The position numbers and the translations under genes are program-made. DNA of 64,000 bases from Tausonia pullulans (taxonomy: Eukaryota > Basidiomycota > Tremellomycetes > Cystofilobasidiales > Mrakiaceae): assembly GCA_951802195.1 (NCBI GenBank), contig OX637634.1, positions 372,001 through 436,000 of the forward strand. Reading direction: 5' to 3'. Below are positions 1 through 12,500 of this stretch, in pieces. The notes under the pieces are model-generated. The model was not told the origin of the DNA, made no database searches, and saw only the letters and a program-made list of their open reading frames with translations. The stretch's first letter is position 1, and each line of letters opens with the position of its first letter.

Positions 1-144
1 CGTTAGCCTCAGCTTCTGATCCGCTGTGAATGAGTCGACGCTCGCCTCCGGTGGCTTCACCGCCAGAGGATTGCCCTATTCTTTATCTACCAACCCCTAT
101 CTTCTCCTGTTGTTTTCCCCTCCTTCCATTTCCCGCCCTCTACG

Positions 145-1489
145 ATGCTCGTTGCCACTTCCACTTTCACGCCGGCTATTCGCCCTCGCCGCCGTTCCAG
201 CACCTTTGAGGCCGACGCCGTCCTCTTTGATATGGTAAGTGACTTGGGTAGAGTTTATCCATACTAGAAAGATGTCTGACCTTGAATTTCATCTCTCACC
301 TAGGATGGTACTCTCACCGACTCGATTTCTGCCGTCGAGGGTGCGTCGAGCCTCGCCACTGCAAGGAAGCTGTATATCTATCACACGATGGTTGATGTCC
401 CCCCTTCTCTCCAATTGCATTTCTAGCCGCCTGGGGATCAGTCGCCCGTGAGATCGGCCTGCCCGAGGACGAGGTCATAGCTGCCACCTATGGCAAGCGG
501 GCCATCGACAACCTCAGAATATACAAGCCTCATCTAGAGGGCGACACCATGGAGCGCGCCGTCACGGAGGTTCGTTTTCCAACACGGGCATCAGTCTTAC
601 CGCCACCTGTTCGGACGCTGATCATCCCCTTAGAACAGTTCGAGCAGACCATCCTTGACCACGCCGATGCCTACAAGAAGAGGTGTGCTGCCTCATTCGC
701 CTCCTCGAGCTGGAGGTCGAGGCAGTCCAGGTCGATCGCCTCGTCCTCTTCCTTCTCCCCCCGCCGGTCCTCGATAGGCGAATTCAGCTTCATCACGTCG
801 AAGCTCTGGATGACCTCGAGTGATACTAGTACTACCCACCAGAATTTGACGCTCAAGATGGAAGGGGCCTCCTCTACCGACCGAGGGCAGGCCGTGGACG
901 ATTGGGAGGCCGAGGAGGATTTGGTCGACATGAGCGTCCGGATCCTCCCTGGAGTCCGGAACATGATCGACTCTCTCCCTGAGGGACAGTATGCTGTTGC
1001 TACTTCAGGAGCGAAGACCTATGGTGGGCACAACACTTCGGTCTTTACTCTGTAGGCTTTCATGCTGAAGTCTTTCTCTCCAGCCCTCAATGCCATGTCT
1101 CGCGTCGGCATTGTCCCTCCCGCTGTCACCATCACCGCCGACGACCCCCGTCTCAAGCGCGGCAAGGTGAGCCCAACCTTCTCCTCCTTTTCATCTCCCG
1201 CACCCACTGACTCTGGCTCTCCTCCTTCTCTCAGCCCTTCCCCGACCCCTTCCTCCTCGCGGCCAAGGAGCTCGGATACCCGTGCGAGAACACCGTCATC
1301 TTTGAGGACTCCCCCTCAGGCATCAAGGCTGCCGTCGCCTCGGGCGCTACTGTCATCGCTGTCCTCACGAGCCACCCCCGGGACAAGATCGACCGCTGCG
1401 GCGCTCATTTCGTCGTCGACACGATGGAGAGCGTCTCGATAGAGCGGCTGCCGGGAGGTCGGCTCTCGTTCTTGGTCGAACACGAGTGA
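145..1489 (+). CDS. HAD-superfamily sugar/glycerol phosphatase (GPP/DOG type)
   Basis: Multi-exon gene for a small cytosolic HAD phosphatase of the glycerol-1-phosphatase / 2-deoxyglucose-6-phosphatase group. The family removes phosphate from small sugar or polyol phosphates. All four HAD motifs are readable. Motif I DMDGTLTDS is split by the first intron (exon 1 ends at FDM, 234; the next exon opens with DGT after 303). Motif II is the ATSGAK stretch near 1000. The motif III lysine lies in RGKPFPDPF, across the intron after 1167. Motif IV is VIFEDSPSGIKAA near 1300. The start at 145 opens a short basic N-terminus just before motif I. The stop TGA at 1487-1489 follows SFLVEHE. The gene converges on the next gene. 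Substrate cannot be told from sequence; family assignment is firm. Confidence 0.88.
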
Positions 1490-2335
1490 TCTCTCGCCCA
1501 GTTCGATCTGCCTTCTTTCAGACTTCAGCTCCTTGGATCTTTTTTCCTCTTTTGGGGCCCTAGGCCTGTCGTGCCTTCTGGTACAGACTGATTTTCCCAA
1601 CCTCACGCTTTCACGCCCTGACTTCATGTGAACATAGAATTGCCTTTTTTCTTTTGTGGATGACCCGTATATCTTCTCATCTCGGCTGTCTCTTCGCGAG
1701 CTGCTTCATCGCTCAGAGGGCAAGTCAAGCTATTGAGGATAGCGGGATGGGATGGTGGCAGTGGGAAAGGATGTATGAGAGCGCGACAGTCCATTTGCAG
1801 GGTTGAGAGAACCTCAGGAGATAGATTGCACAGGTCTCCCGGGTAGAGATCATTGAACGAAGCTCATGAAGAGATGCAAAGGGAGAATGTAGATGTAAGG
1901 GCAAGATAGCATCTCAGGCAGGATCGACGCGAGCGTTTAGGGCGTCCCCGCCCGTCCTAGCCCTCGAGAGAGCCCGTCAAAGCGCGCGTGAAATATGGAG
2001 CGACGTGAAAAATCGATACTGCGGGTAACAGGGCTCTGTATAAGTCAAGTCGTCTGGGCTGCGCAAGCGCAAGAAGCACAACGACGGGCGTACACATGTG
2101 TAGGGCCGAGGACTTTGCCTCCCTCGATATTTCGTTTGAATGCCCGTAAAGGAGCAGCAGCAAGTTGCTTCCAAGGTGGCTGGCCGCCTCGGCTTCTCGT
2201 TCTAGACGAGCGTGGTCTTTAGCGCACGTGCGCGCGCTCCCTCTTTCGGCCACCTGGTCGCTCGTCAACACCTCTGCCTCCCCTCTCCTCCCAAACCCCC
2301 TCCGCCGAACAGCAGCAGGACCGAGCGCCTCTCTC
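1490..2335. other. Convergent intergenic region
   Basis: Region of 846 nt between two converging genes. It must hold both 3' UTRs. The short open frames on both strands overlap each other, lack splice-supported extensions and resemble no family I know. I see no RNA gene or repeat. Confidence 0.6.
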
Positions 2336-3651
2336 TCAGCCCATCGCAAGAGACCGCGTCCTCGCTAGCGCCGGCTTGAGGAGGCCATCCGCGCTCTTTG
2401 GGAGCGACGCCCGCCGCCGCAAACCCGCGGCCGCGGCTGCCCTCGACCGGGCTGGTCTCGACGAGTTGTGAGTGTGCGTCCCGGAGGAAGTGGAATGCAT
2501 CGATTTGGAAGGCCGCGAGAGGTGGAGGTTGAGCGCGGCTGTCGATGCGGCAAGGATCAGGTACGCCAGGAGGCGAAAGGTGAATGGAAGGTTGGTGAGG
2601 AATTGGTAGGGGACTGTGTGCCAGTCGAGAGGTTGTCAGTAAGGAAGCGAGCGGATCTTTCAAAGCGCAAGCCGATCAAGCACATTCTCCGTTGATTGCA
2701 GCACAACGCTCAATCCAGGCGGCGAAGGCCAGGCTGAAGAGACTGATAGGAAGCGGCGAGGGGACGAGAGGAATGAGGCGAGGGGAAAGGACCCGGTGGG
2801 AGAGGAGGAGAGCAACAGCAGGGATGCCGTGTACTGCGCCAATGTGAGTTGAATGAATCACATGGGATGGATAATGGAACGAAAAACCCAAGCAAGACCG
2901 TCAAGGGGAGAAAGAACGTCAGAGAGTAAAAGCCAGTCTCAGTCGTTCGTAGTAACATACGGAGGGCGTCGAGTCCAAGAGGGTAATGGTAGTCGTAAGG
3001 CAGTTCCCGAGTCGCCTTGGGCAGATTTGGCAGCTCTGGCGTCAACGGGTTCTTCTCATGCAGCGCCGAGGCCGTGGCGAGAGTAAGGAGGATAAGGAAC
3101 GTCTGCGGGGGCGGTGGTGGTCGTCAGAAGGGTGGGCCTCTCTTACAATCGCCCCCACCAGAGGGTGAATCAAGACGGGCGCACGTAGGCAACAGATACG
3201 ACGCATGCTAGTGGGAGTGCAACACTTCGAACTTGTCGATGGAGCCAGCCAAGAACTGGCGAGAGAAGAGATAAGGGGTCAGTCAACATCCCTGTGCGGC
3301 CTCATCATTCCGCGCGTTCAGGCAGCGAAACGCTCACGTTGGATGCCCGAGAAATCTGCGCCCGCTCCAATACCCAGACTCATCACAGCGAGAGCGAGCG
3401 AGTTCACCGTAAGGTACTGGAAATAGCCTGTCCTCAATGTGTGAGAGGTCAGTTCGGAGGGGGAAAATCAGACTACGACTGGACAAGCTGGACTCACCTC
3501 CGGCCTGTCCGGCGACAAAGGCCGTTTCGGGAAGCGCCATGAGCTGGTAGTAGGCCAAGACGAGAAGCAGGGCAGAGGAAGCCTGGAAGGCAGCCCGCAT
3601 AAGTGGCCAAGGTAGCTGCTGAAGCATGGTAGGAGACACAGAGAGAGCCAT
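2336..3651 (-). CDS. AIG1/FAR-17a (ADTRP)-like integral membrane protein
   Basis: Multi-exon membrane protein of the AIG1/FAR-17a family; animal members AIG1 and ADTRP are membrane hydrolases of fatty-acid esters of hydroxy fatty acids. Exon 1 (ending near 3498) encodes a first hydrophobic segment with LMRAAFQASSALLLVLAYY. Exon 2 gives GYFQYLTVNSLALAVMSLG, matching the family's [KR]YLT region. Later exons give YPLGLDALLHGIPAVALLL and, across an intron, CAAINGEFPYQFLTNLPF, the family's NG-x-x-PYPFLT signature. In human AIG1 the catalytic pair is Thr43 and His134; the Thr of YLTVN and the His of LLHGIPA are the likely equivalents. A basic, Ser/Arg-rich tail ends at TGA 2336-2338. The start is either 3651 or, nine codons on, 3627. 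The donor of the intron before PYQFLTN appears to be GTGCTT, which is off-consensus. Confidence 0.72.
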
Positions 3652-6548
3652 AAGGTCGAAGTCAAGGATAGACCGACGCACCTCCCCCCCCAGCTCTCTC
3701 TTGAGACGGGCACACGACCACTTCTCGGGCCGACTGAAGGACAGACGTCATCGCCGCCTTCTCGACCGCCACCGATTCACCGTGACCGATGAAAGACTTG
3801 GTTCGAATGCCGGCGTAACGCATCGATGCGTGGCTTCGTTATGTACCTGTTCTGAAGAGCAGTGAGAGCGATTAGCGCCACCCGTCCGCTTCATTGCAAG
3901 CCTTTGACCTTCAATAGCAAAATGTAGTTAGACCCTCGACTGTGATCAAAGAGATAAACGCAGGGAGCACGGTGAATCAACAATAATTAAAATAATAGAC
4001 TAGTAGCTAAAAGGTGCAGCGTTCCAGAAAATACAGGTTCGTGTGATGGGCGTAGGGCAGGCCGGCCGATGGGCAGGACGTCCACCCGGGATGACGATGA
4101 TATCAGGTTCATGTCGGTAGCAAATGAAAGTTACTGAGGCTGCGAAAAGATGAAAAAATGATCAACGATCGCAAAATTCGGCTCTTCACGCCTGCCCTTC
4201 CTGCACGCCGATTAAGGGCAATCACCGGCGAAGTTGAAGCAACCAGATTTTCCTAGAGTCTCTGCTTGACGAAACCTTCCAGATAAATGATTAGGAGTAC
4301 AAAAGTCTAGGCTATCTATCGGCTAGTGACTCGGGGAACCAGGCTCAGTGTGTCCTACTCGTGTTAACAGATGTAGCTGGACAGTGAAAGGAACAGAGCG
4401 TGCGTGTTTGACATCAGGATCTATCACCAGAAGAGCGAAGCTAGGGCTACCCCGAGCTAGTATTTCAACATTTGGAGAGCTTTGGGCTCTGAAGGCCCTG
4501 ATGCCTATCGGAGCTACGAGGTATAGCCGGTTGATTCGGTGGTGTCGGTGTGTGAGGAGAAGTCAGGGGAAACTCTGGAGCATAAAACCTCCCTGAGGGT
4601 GATTGGGAGAGAAGACAGCAACATGACGGACGCCCAGTTCTCAGCCGCTTTCACACTCGAACGGTGGGTCGGCGCGCTGGTCACCCTGCTTTGCTTCGCG
4701 ATGTGACCGTCTGACGCATCTGCATCCGTTCATCGAGAGTCTTGCTACACACAAGACATATTTCGTCCCCCTTTCCGGTCCCTGATCCCGCTCATCGGTC
4801 TCCTATCCTTTGGTATTATGCGCTTTCCCTTCTGATTTCCAGCCCCGCCAACCGAGAAGGACCCGCCCCATTCGACTGCAAGAGATGCGAACCTCGCTCG
4901 GACTTGGAGTGGGAGAGAGCATCGTGCCGGGGTCCATGGACCTGCTCGGGCTAGTTGTTGATTTCGACAAAAGAGGGAGAGAATGAGCTCTTTAATAGAA
5001 ACATTCAGGAGACAGAGAGAGAGGAGGCACGTAATCCTCAACAGTCCATCGGCCGGCACTTGGTCAGAGCCCTTGCGATCGACAGCGTACGAGTAACCAC
5101 GGAAGACAATAGGCAGCGTCAAAGAGGGAGATGGAAGAGGCCATCTTCCTCGTCCTGAACGGCGAGTGATCTAAAAGGGCTCGGAGGTAGAGGCGTAGTG
5201 GGCTAAGAAGGATCGGAAAGAATGCCAGGCTTTCAACTTCGCGCGAGAGAACGGACACTCATTACTACAGCCCTCGATGCTCTTATTCCGAGGCTGCCGT
5301 GGAGGAGCCGTCGAGAGGATCCGAAGTGGATACGTGCAGGTATCCAGATTGACGAGTGCACGGTTTGGCGCATGAGGAGCGTCGACAAGGACGTCGAGAC
5401 CAGCTGGTGGCTGCTGTGAAGGCGGCTCCCCACCTTGAGAGAAGAAAGAAGAGAAGGAGAAAAGAGTGCTGTCGGAGACTAAGGCGAAGGATTGTCGTAC
5501 CGGCCACTGCTCGCTCGATGTCAGCAAGGCGCTTCGGGATCCCGGATCTTATGCTCAACCTGACTACTCACGTCCGATGCAGCCTCGGCGCGGATACCAA
5601 TTCATCCTCGTCTACGGGCAAATATCATTGAGTCTCAAGCAATCCCACACCCATGTATCGGAGAGCAAAACCTGGTCTTGTCTCCACCCCTCGACCACGC
5701 TCCTCTGCTGGAGCGTCAAGCTTTTGAGCGGAGCTGCTGGCGAAAGCCGTAGATCGAGATGGTCATTTCTGGGGGGGTGGAGACGGTGTGGGCGCCTTCG
5801 TCTCAAAGGTGAGCGGTGTGAGCCCGTCGAAGGGTGGGCGAGATGGATCCATATTCATATTTGTGGGAGGCTGCTCCCAACCTCAACAGTCAATCATGAC
5901 GATGCAGTCGGACTCACCCAGCAGGCTGTCGGAAGATCCCCCTCGCCTGTCTCTCCACCTGCGTGCGCCCTCGTCTTCTGCTTCTCCCTCATCGTCTTGT
6001 GTAAAAACATCAACATCTCCTTATCCTCCTCTCCTCCTCCTTCCCTCCCGGTGTGATCTTCTCGGTGATAGCGTCCAGCAGCCGCGGACACCTCTCATGC
6101 CTCAAAAAGAGACAGAAAAAGGAACGACGGGGGTGTGAGAGGGCGATCGAAAGCGAGTCTTCGAAGTGTTGTATGGGCCGAGATGGTCGGGTGACGAACA
6201 TACTACGGGATTCTCGCCGAACTCGAAGATGTATCTGTCTGTAGGAGAATGTCCATGGAGAAAGAGCGCTAGAGAAAGAGAGGGCGAGAGAGCGTCGAGC
6301 GAGATGCAAATGAATAAAGGGGGAGAGGAGAAGGGGTTTGGTCGCACGTGCAAAGAGTTTGGGGGGGGGGATGGAGGGAGTGACGAGAAAGGGTAAGAGA
6401 GCGGGGTTTGAGAGGAAGGTCTAGATCCGGGTATCAATATTGGTTGTTCGAGAAAGAAAGAAAAAGAAAGGAGAGGAAGGGGAGATAGTAGAGGGAGAGA
6501 GAACGTCCGTCCCAGACCCAGCCTTACTCGTCCACTAAGCGCGCCCGC
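3652..6548. other. Gene-poor region downstream of FKS1
   Basis: About 2.9 kb with no gene I can defend. The part around 3900-4300 is clearly less GC-rich than the surroundings. Open frames of 60-196 codons occur on both strands (for example 5466-6056 on +, 5171-5527 on -). They have skewed Ser/Arg/Cys composition, overlap in several frames and show no family motif. The right end holds the FKS1 3' UTR, purine-rich on the + strand. A non-coding RNA or an unrecognised short multi-exon gene is not excluded. Confidence 0.5.
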
Positions 6549-9500
6549 TTAGATGAACGTGTAGGCAGACGAGTCGATCTTGAGGCCCATACCCTTGAGG
6601 ACGAGCGGGAGTGCGATGAGGGCGGCGAAGAAGCAAATGACGAGAACGTAAAGAATCGTGTACTTGGCGACAATCTTGCGACGCTGCGAGCGCTGCTTGA
6701 ACGAGTAGATGGGGGCCCGGATCTGCTTGTTCGGGGCAAGCCAGACTAAGGAGGAGGAACAACATGAGTCAGTGTCTGGATAAGAGAAGGCGAAAGAGAT
6801 GAGGGATATAGGGACGTACAGAGCATCATCGAGTGAACGCGGTCCGCGTACGGGATGAGGATCGGCGGAGTGAGGATGATGAGGAGGACGTGGCAAGCGA
6901 TGAAGTCTCCGGCGAAGAGGCCCATTTCAACGAGCTTGACGACAAACTCGCGCATCGGCTGGCTCATCGCTCCGTTGGCACCAAGCGACCGGTTGTACCA
7001 AACACCCGTCCACCAGGCGCGGTTCGTCTCATCGTGCTTGAACTCGCGCGAGAGGAAGACCGAAATGAGGATCTTGAAGAGCGCCCGCTGGATGGCAACG
7101 ACCGCGAGCATGCCGAGGAAGGCGTGCGAGGCCTGCCACGTCTCGAGGAACCACTGGAGGGGGGGAGAGGTGGGTCATCAGCAAGCGAGCGATGGAAGGG
7201 GGCAGCGAAGGAGGACCCACGAGAAGCTCAAAGAAGCCGATCATTCCAATGACAGCTCCTCCGTGGGCGATGGCAGCCATGACGGCTCCGAACTTGGCGC
7301 AGCAGTTGTTCAGCATAGATCCGAGGCAGAGCGAGATGAGGAAGAGAATGATGAGGAGCGCCATGTTCCAGACGACGGGTCCGAGGGCGATGACCGCAAG
7401 GCGGACGAGACCCGAGACCTGGGGTACGCCGGACTTAGTAAAGCTGTGGGAGAATAATTGTCAGCGAGATGGCCAGAGAGGAAAGAGGCGCACATCCAGT
7501 ACTCACGACTTGACGAAGAGGTACGGAAGCGTCAGGATGACGGCCATGAAGACCGGTCCAACAATCTCAGACTGGAGGACAGTCCTCCACCCAGCCCTAG
7601 GGACGTCCGACGCAAGTTTCTCCGACGGGTGACCGAGACGCTTGCGCTTGTAACCAGTGACGCGCGTCCTCGAGAGACGGCAGTAGCCGACCCACGAGTT
7701 GCCGTGCGAGCGCGAGTTGCCGCGCGACATCCAGCGAAGGAATTCGCGGTAGTCGATGATGAACTCGGCGAACGAGAATTGGTGCGGGTTAAAGAGGAAG
7801 GGCGAGATCGAAAGAGCGAGCGTCGTGACCCAGAAGTAGATAAACCAGTTCATCCACAGCGTCATCGTGACGTAGAGCATCATGAGGCCGAGGCGGAGGC
7901 CAAGGTAGACGGAGGGTCCTGCGAACCGCGAGTAGAGCGTCGAGAAGTTGATGCGCGTCGTCGCAAATCCACGGCCGGTGGCGATATACCGAGCGCCTCC
8001 GAACGTGAGGTTGGAAAGAATCGAGTGGGTGTAAATCTGGGTGGAGAAGACCTCGAAAACAGGCGAGAGCGAGAGGAAGTGCTTGCCAAGACGGTAGAGG
8101 GCGCGTCCGGTTCCGCGCTCGGTGAGCTCTGCAAGGGGAGAGGGCGAGTCAGCGCTGAAAATGAAAATCACATAGGAAGCGAGCGACCCACCCTGAAGGA
8201 AGAGCGGGAGGAAGGCAATCATAAAGACGAGGAAGATCGAGATAATGCACCGCTCGATCCACGAGAAGACCGGGTCAAGGTTGTAGCACGTCGCCTGTCC
8301 CGGGAGAAGGTCGCCAAGCTTGTTGTAGCGGCAGATGAGAAGCATCTGGTTGAGCGAGCCCATGTAGACAACTGACAAAGAGGGAAGAAGAGTCAGCAGG
8401 AAGCGAGCGAGAGATGAGGCGAGCAAGACCACGTACGGGTGACGATAAAGATTTGGACGGCAACGATAACAAGAATGTTATTGATGTGGAAACCCGGGTG
8501 ACCGTAGTAGAACGTGAGGAACCGGTCCATCGGGAGTTGGGTGCCCAGGTAGTAGTACTCGCGGGAGAGCATCTGTTCGCCCATGCCCGTGCCGATTTTG
8601 GTCTGGAAGTTGAGAATCGTGCCGAATCCAAGGTCACGACCCTTTCCACACTGTGAGGGAACCCCAAGCGTCAGCAACTGGTGGCGGAGAGGCAAGCAAG
8701 AGGACAAGCCGACCCACCTGATAGTACTCCGAGTGCTTGATGCGACCGCCACGACCAAAGGCCGTCATACCAGCGTAGATGTCCTCGTTAAGATGAAGTC
8801 CCTTCTGGGCCTTGGAAACGCCTCCGCGGGTGTTCATGAAGATGGCATTGAGGAAATCCGGGTGACCGTAGTGGAGCTTGCCGCCGATCCACGAGAGCGA
8901 GCGAGCGGCGAGGGTTCCGAACGTCTGCTCCTTGCCGGCTGCGACGTCTCCAAGGACTCCGATATCTGCGAGGAGTGAACGTCAGTGAAGAAGGACAAAA
9001 ACAAGGAAAAGGATACAAGCCACCCACTCTCCGAGAAAATGTACTCGCGCGCTCCAAGGATGGCGACAGGCGGCTTGCGGAACTCGGCATGACCCCACTG
9101 CGCGTACGGCGACTGGCCCGAGCCGTTGAACTCCTCAAACTCGCCGAGGACATTACGGATCTTGAGGCATTCCTCGAGGTAGTTGTCCTGGTTAGCGTCG
9201 ATGAGCTGGAGGTACTCTCCGCGGTAGAAGATCATGGCGTGGTTCTGGTTGTCCGACTTGCCATCTCCGAGAATTGGGTTACCGGGGAGCTCAATCCTGA
9301 ACTTGGGGCGACGCCGACCGTTGGGAAGGATCTCCGAGTGACCGTCAATGAGCGCCGAGAAGAGTCTCGTCTCGCCTCCCTCCTTGCGGGGGGGCTCCTC
9401 GTCGAGGTAGGCGATCTGGAGGTCGGGGTACGCCCGGAGGAGGAATTCGGCGTTCTCGTGCTCCTCCTTGTTGAACTTGGAGTACCGCTGCATCGAGATG

Positions 9501-12500
9501 ACAAACTTGAACTTGCGCCTCGCCATCCGCTCGAGCTCGCGCTCAAGCTTGTCCGTGTTGCCGCCGAAGAGCTGGACAACCTCCGGGTTCTCAACTCGGT
9601 AAAGAAGCTTGATCGCCTTGGAGTAGTTCATGAAGCCCGAGACCGTCCGGTAGAGCGTCTGCGCGCGGAGCGAAGCCCAGATCCGCGTGCGGAGCGTGTA
9701 CTCTGGAGCGGCCGACTTGAAACCAACGGTGTAGAATGGGATGTCGTCCGCGCGCTTCGACTCGGCCTTCTCGTCCGTCTCGGCGAAGGGATATCCGCCG
9801 GCGCCTCCGGGGAAGACGGATGACTCCTCGGCGAGGATCTTGGTGTCCTTGACAAAGTTGTCCCACTCGATCGAGTGCAGCTGCTTGAGGTACTCGAGGA
9901 GCGTGACGCGCGTGTTCTGGTCCTCCTCGCGAATGATTTCGCGGAGCGAAAGGAGGATCTTCTCCGAGTAGTGCGGGACGAGGACCGTGAACGTCGGCAT
10001 TGCGTCGACCGGAAGAGGCTCCGGGATGGCGGTCGTGAGAGACTGGGAAAAGAACGAGATCCGTCGCTCGGCCTCGGATCCACGGGGGAAGAACTCGGTC
10101 TTGAGGCCCTTGTCGCCCTGAGAGATGAAGAACGCCGGGGCGCGGAGCGTCCGCTTGCCCTCGGTCTCCGACTGGACCTGGTGGTAGAGAAGCGTTTGAA
10201 CATGGTCGATCGAGAGGAGGTGCTCGCGGTACATCGAGATGACGACAGCGTTCCAGACTTGCGAGACGAGGACCTTGGGCTTGTACTTGACTTCCATGTC
10301 GGCCGTCGCGAGGATCTTGGCGTAGATCCGCTTGGGGAGCCGGGTGTAGATGTCCTTCCAGGGCGTCCAGATCGACATACCGAGCGCGAACGAGCGGCCA
10401 ATCGAGAAAACGGTGTTCCAGATGACGTACCTGGAGGAGAGGTTGAGCATCTCCGTAGGGCAAGGAGAAAAAACGAAGGGTCGGGGCATGACTCACCAGA
10501 GGAACGTGTCGAGGAAAAAGAGGGCAAGGTCCATGATGAACATGATGGTGAGAGTGAATGCGGCCTGGTTGCGACAGAGGGCGTTGCCAAAGTACTTGTC
10601 CGAGCACTGCTGGACTTGCATGTGCGCCATGACCTTGATCGGGTCACGGAATGAGAGCGTGAGGAAGAAGTACGACTCGGTGAACTAGGGATAGGCGACG
10701 TCAGTAAGAAAGAGAGAGAAAAGAGGGCGAGCAACCAATGACAACCCACCTTGCAGCCAAAGACGAGAACCCAGAGGAGGATCGACGCCACGCGAGGACC
10801 CCCACCGAGCTTGGGGTACGAGGCGGTGAACGTCTGGTTGGCGAGATACTTACGGCTCTTGCCCGCGACGCGGTCTCCGAACATGCGGCCCGAGGGCATG
10901 ATGCCGAAAAGGAGGGTGGCGAAGACGGATATGAAGAACTGAACGATGCCAATAATGAGCGAGACCTGCGATGTGTCGTCGAAGCCTGCGATGTAGACGG
11001 TGGGACCTCCAGTAAGGGCAAGAATGACGACGAGGAAGACGAGACGGCGGGTGAGGTGAGAGGTGTTGTTCCAGGTTGTGGGGATGTAGGCGAATCTGAA
11101 ATAGGGAAGTGAGGGGTAGAGATCAAGTCAGAAACTGCTTCCCTCATCATCCCGACACCCACATCATCACTCACTCGCAGACGGTAGCTCCGATCATGAT
11201 GAGCGTCGCGACGGCTCCTCCAAGCGCCGTGACGGACCACGTCATAGCCCTCTGAGGGTTGAGCGAATTCGCGGGCGAGTAAATCGTCGGCGAGTTGTAG
11301 GCGGTGTAGAACCAGAACATGGAAATGTGGGAGACCCAGATCCGGTTGAAGTTGACGAGCAGGTGGAGGAAAGACCGCTTCTCATAGTATGTCTTGAAGA
11401 AGGCCCGGCCCCAGTCAATCTTGTCGAACTTCATAAACCGCTGAGCGGGGGGGACGTCGACAAGGCGGGTCTGAAGAAGCAAGGGGAGAGATAAGATGGT
11501 TCCTCGTCAGACCAGCGAGCAAGAGCAAAAGAAAGAAAGCGCTAGCGCCTGCCTCCGCGCACCTTGTCGGCGAGGACGATTCGAGCGATGCCCTCCGGGT
11601 ACCAGAAAAGTTGGTTGACGTCATCGTAGCCGATGACTTGCTCGTGGTCGCGCTCACGCTTGAGGAACTTGCCCTCGACAACCTCGTAGCCCTGGTCACG
11701 GATGAACCGGTAGAGTGGTTTGACGACCGCCCTCAGGTAGAGACCCTCCGGGACGGGCTCAAGTCGGTTCTGGCACTCCGGCGAGCGGTAGTAGTCATCC
11801 GCGCACTTGAAGATGAAGCAGAGACACTCCGGAACGAAGCGGACCTGAGCAGCCTCACCCCAGCAGAGGAGGAATAGCGCGATCTGCCGGAGTCGGTCGT
11901 ACTGCGACATGTTGTGCATCGCCGATCGCCACCGGTTGACGGCCGAGTCGAGTGATTTCTCTGAAGCCGTCGTGGGACCCTTCTTCTTCTTGCCTCCGAG
12001 TGACTTTACCCGCGAGAGACCCGAGTTCTGAGCCGAGCCAATGGCGTCGTCGAGGTCGAGCTGGGCGGCGAAGTACCACTTGCGGTAGTTCGCGTGCTCA
12101 CCACCGATGTAGTCGGCGTGGAGCGTGAGGAGAGCCTGATTGGGCGTCATCCGCGAAGCGCGCGAGTCAAGCTGGATCATCAGGAAGTCGAAGATGTTGC
12201 GCGAGGAGTCTGGAACAGAGTGAGAGGGGAGAGGTGGTGAGAATGAGCAGAAAAGGAGAGAAGAGAGATGACGATGGCGCACCCTTCTGGAAACCGAACT
12301 TGTTGGCCAAGTCGATAAGGACGTCTTCAATCTCCTCCTTCGAGAGGGGGATCTGGCTCTCGGCCGTCCAGGCGGGCTGTCGAAGGGCGCGGATGTGGAT
12401 GGGTCAGCGTGCGATCTCTCCTCTCTCTTCTCAGGCCCTCTTAGCTCGGCTCCCTCGGTGATTTGATGATGGTCACCGACCGCGCACTCCTCCCCGCGCG

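Noticed and set aside
3795-3840. Possible T arm (GGTTCGAATGCC)
   Set aside because: No 5-bp stem around the loop and no acceptor or anticodon stem upstream; not a tRNA.
7458-8375. 305-codon + strand open frame
   Set aside because: Lies opposite FKS1 exons and introns; its Arg/Glu/Val-rich product is the usual antisense shadow of a GC-rich gene, while the minus strand has clear GT48 motifs.
8975-9823. 282-codon + strand open frame
   Set aside because: Antisense to the FKS1 catalytic domain; Leu/Glu/Arg-rich with no domain.
9628-10899. 423-codon minus-strand open frame in a different frame from FKS1
   Set aside because: Almost entirely Ser/Arg, the frame-shifted shadow of FKS1 codons; it also runs through FKS1 introns.
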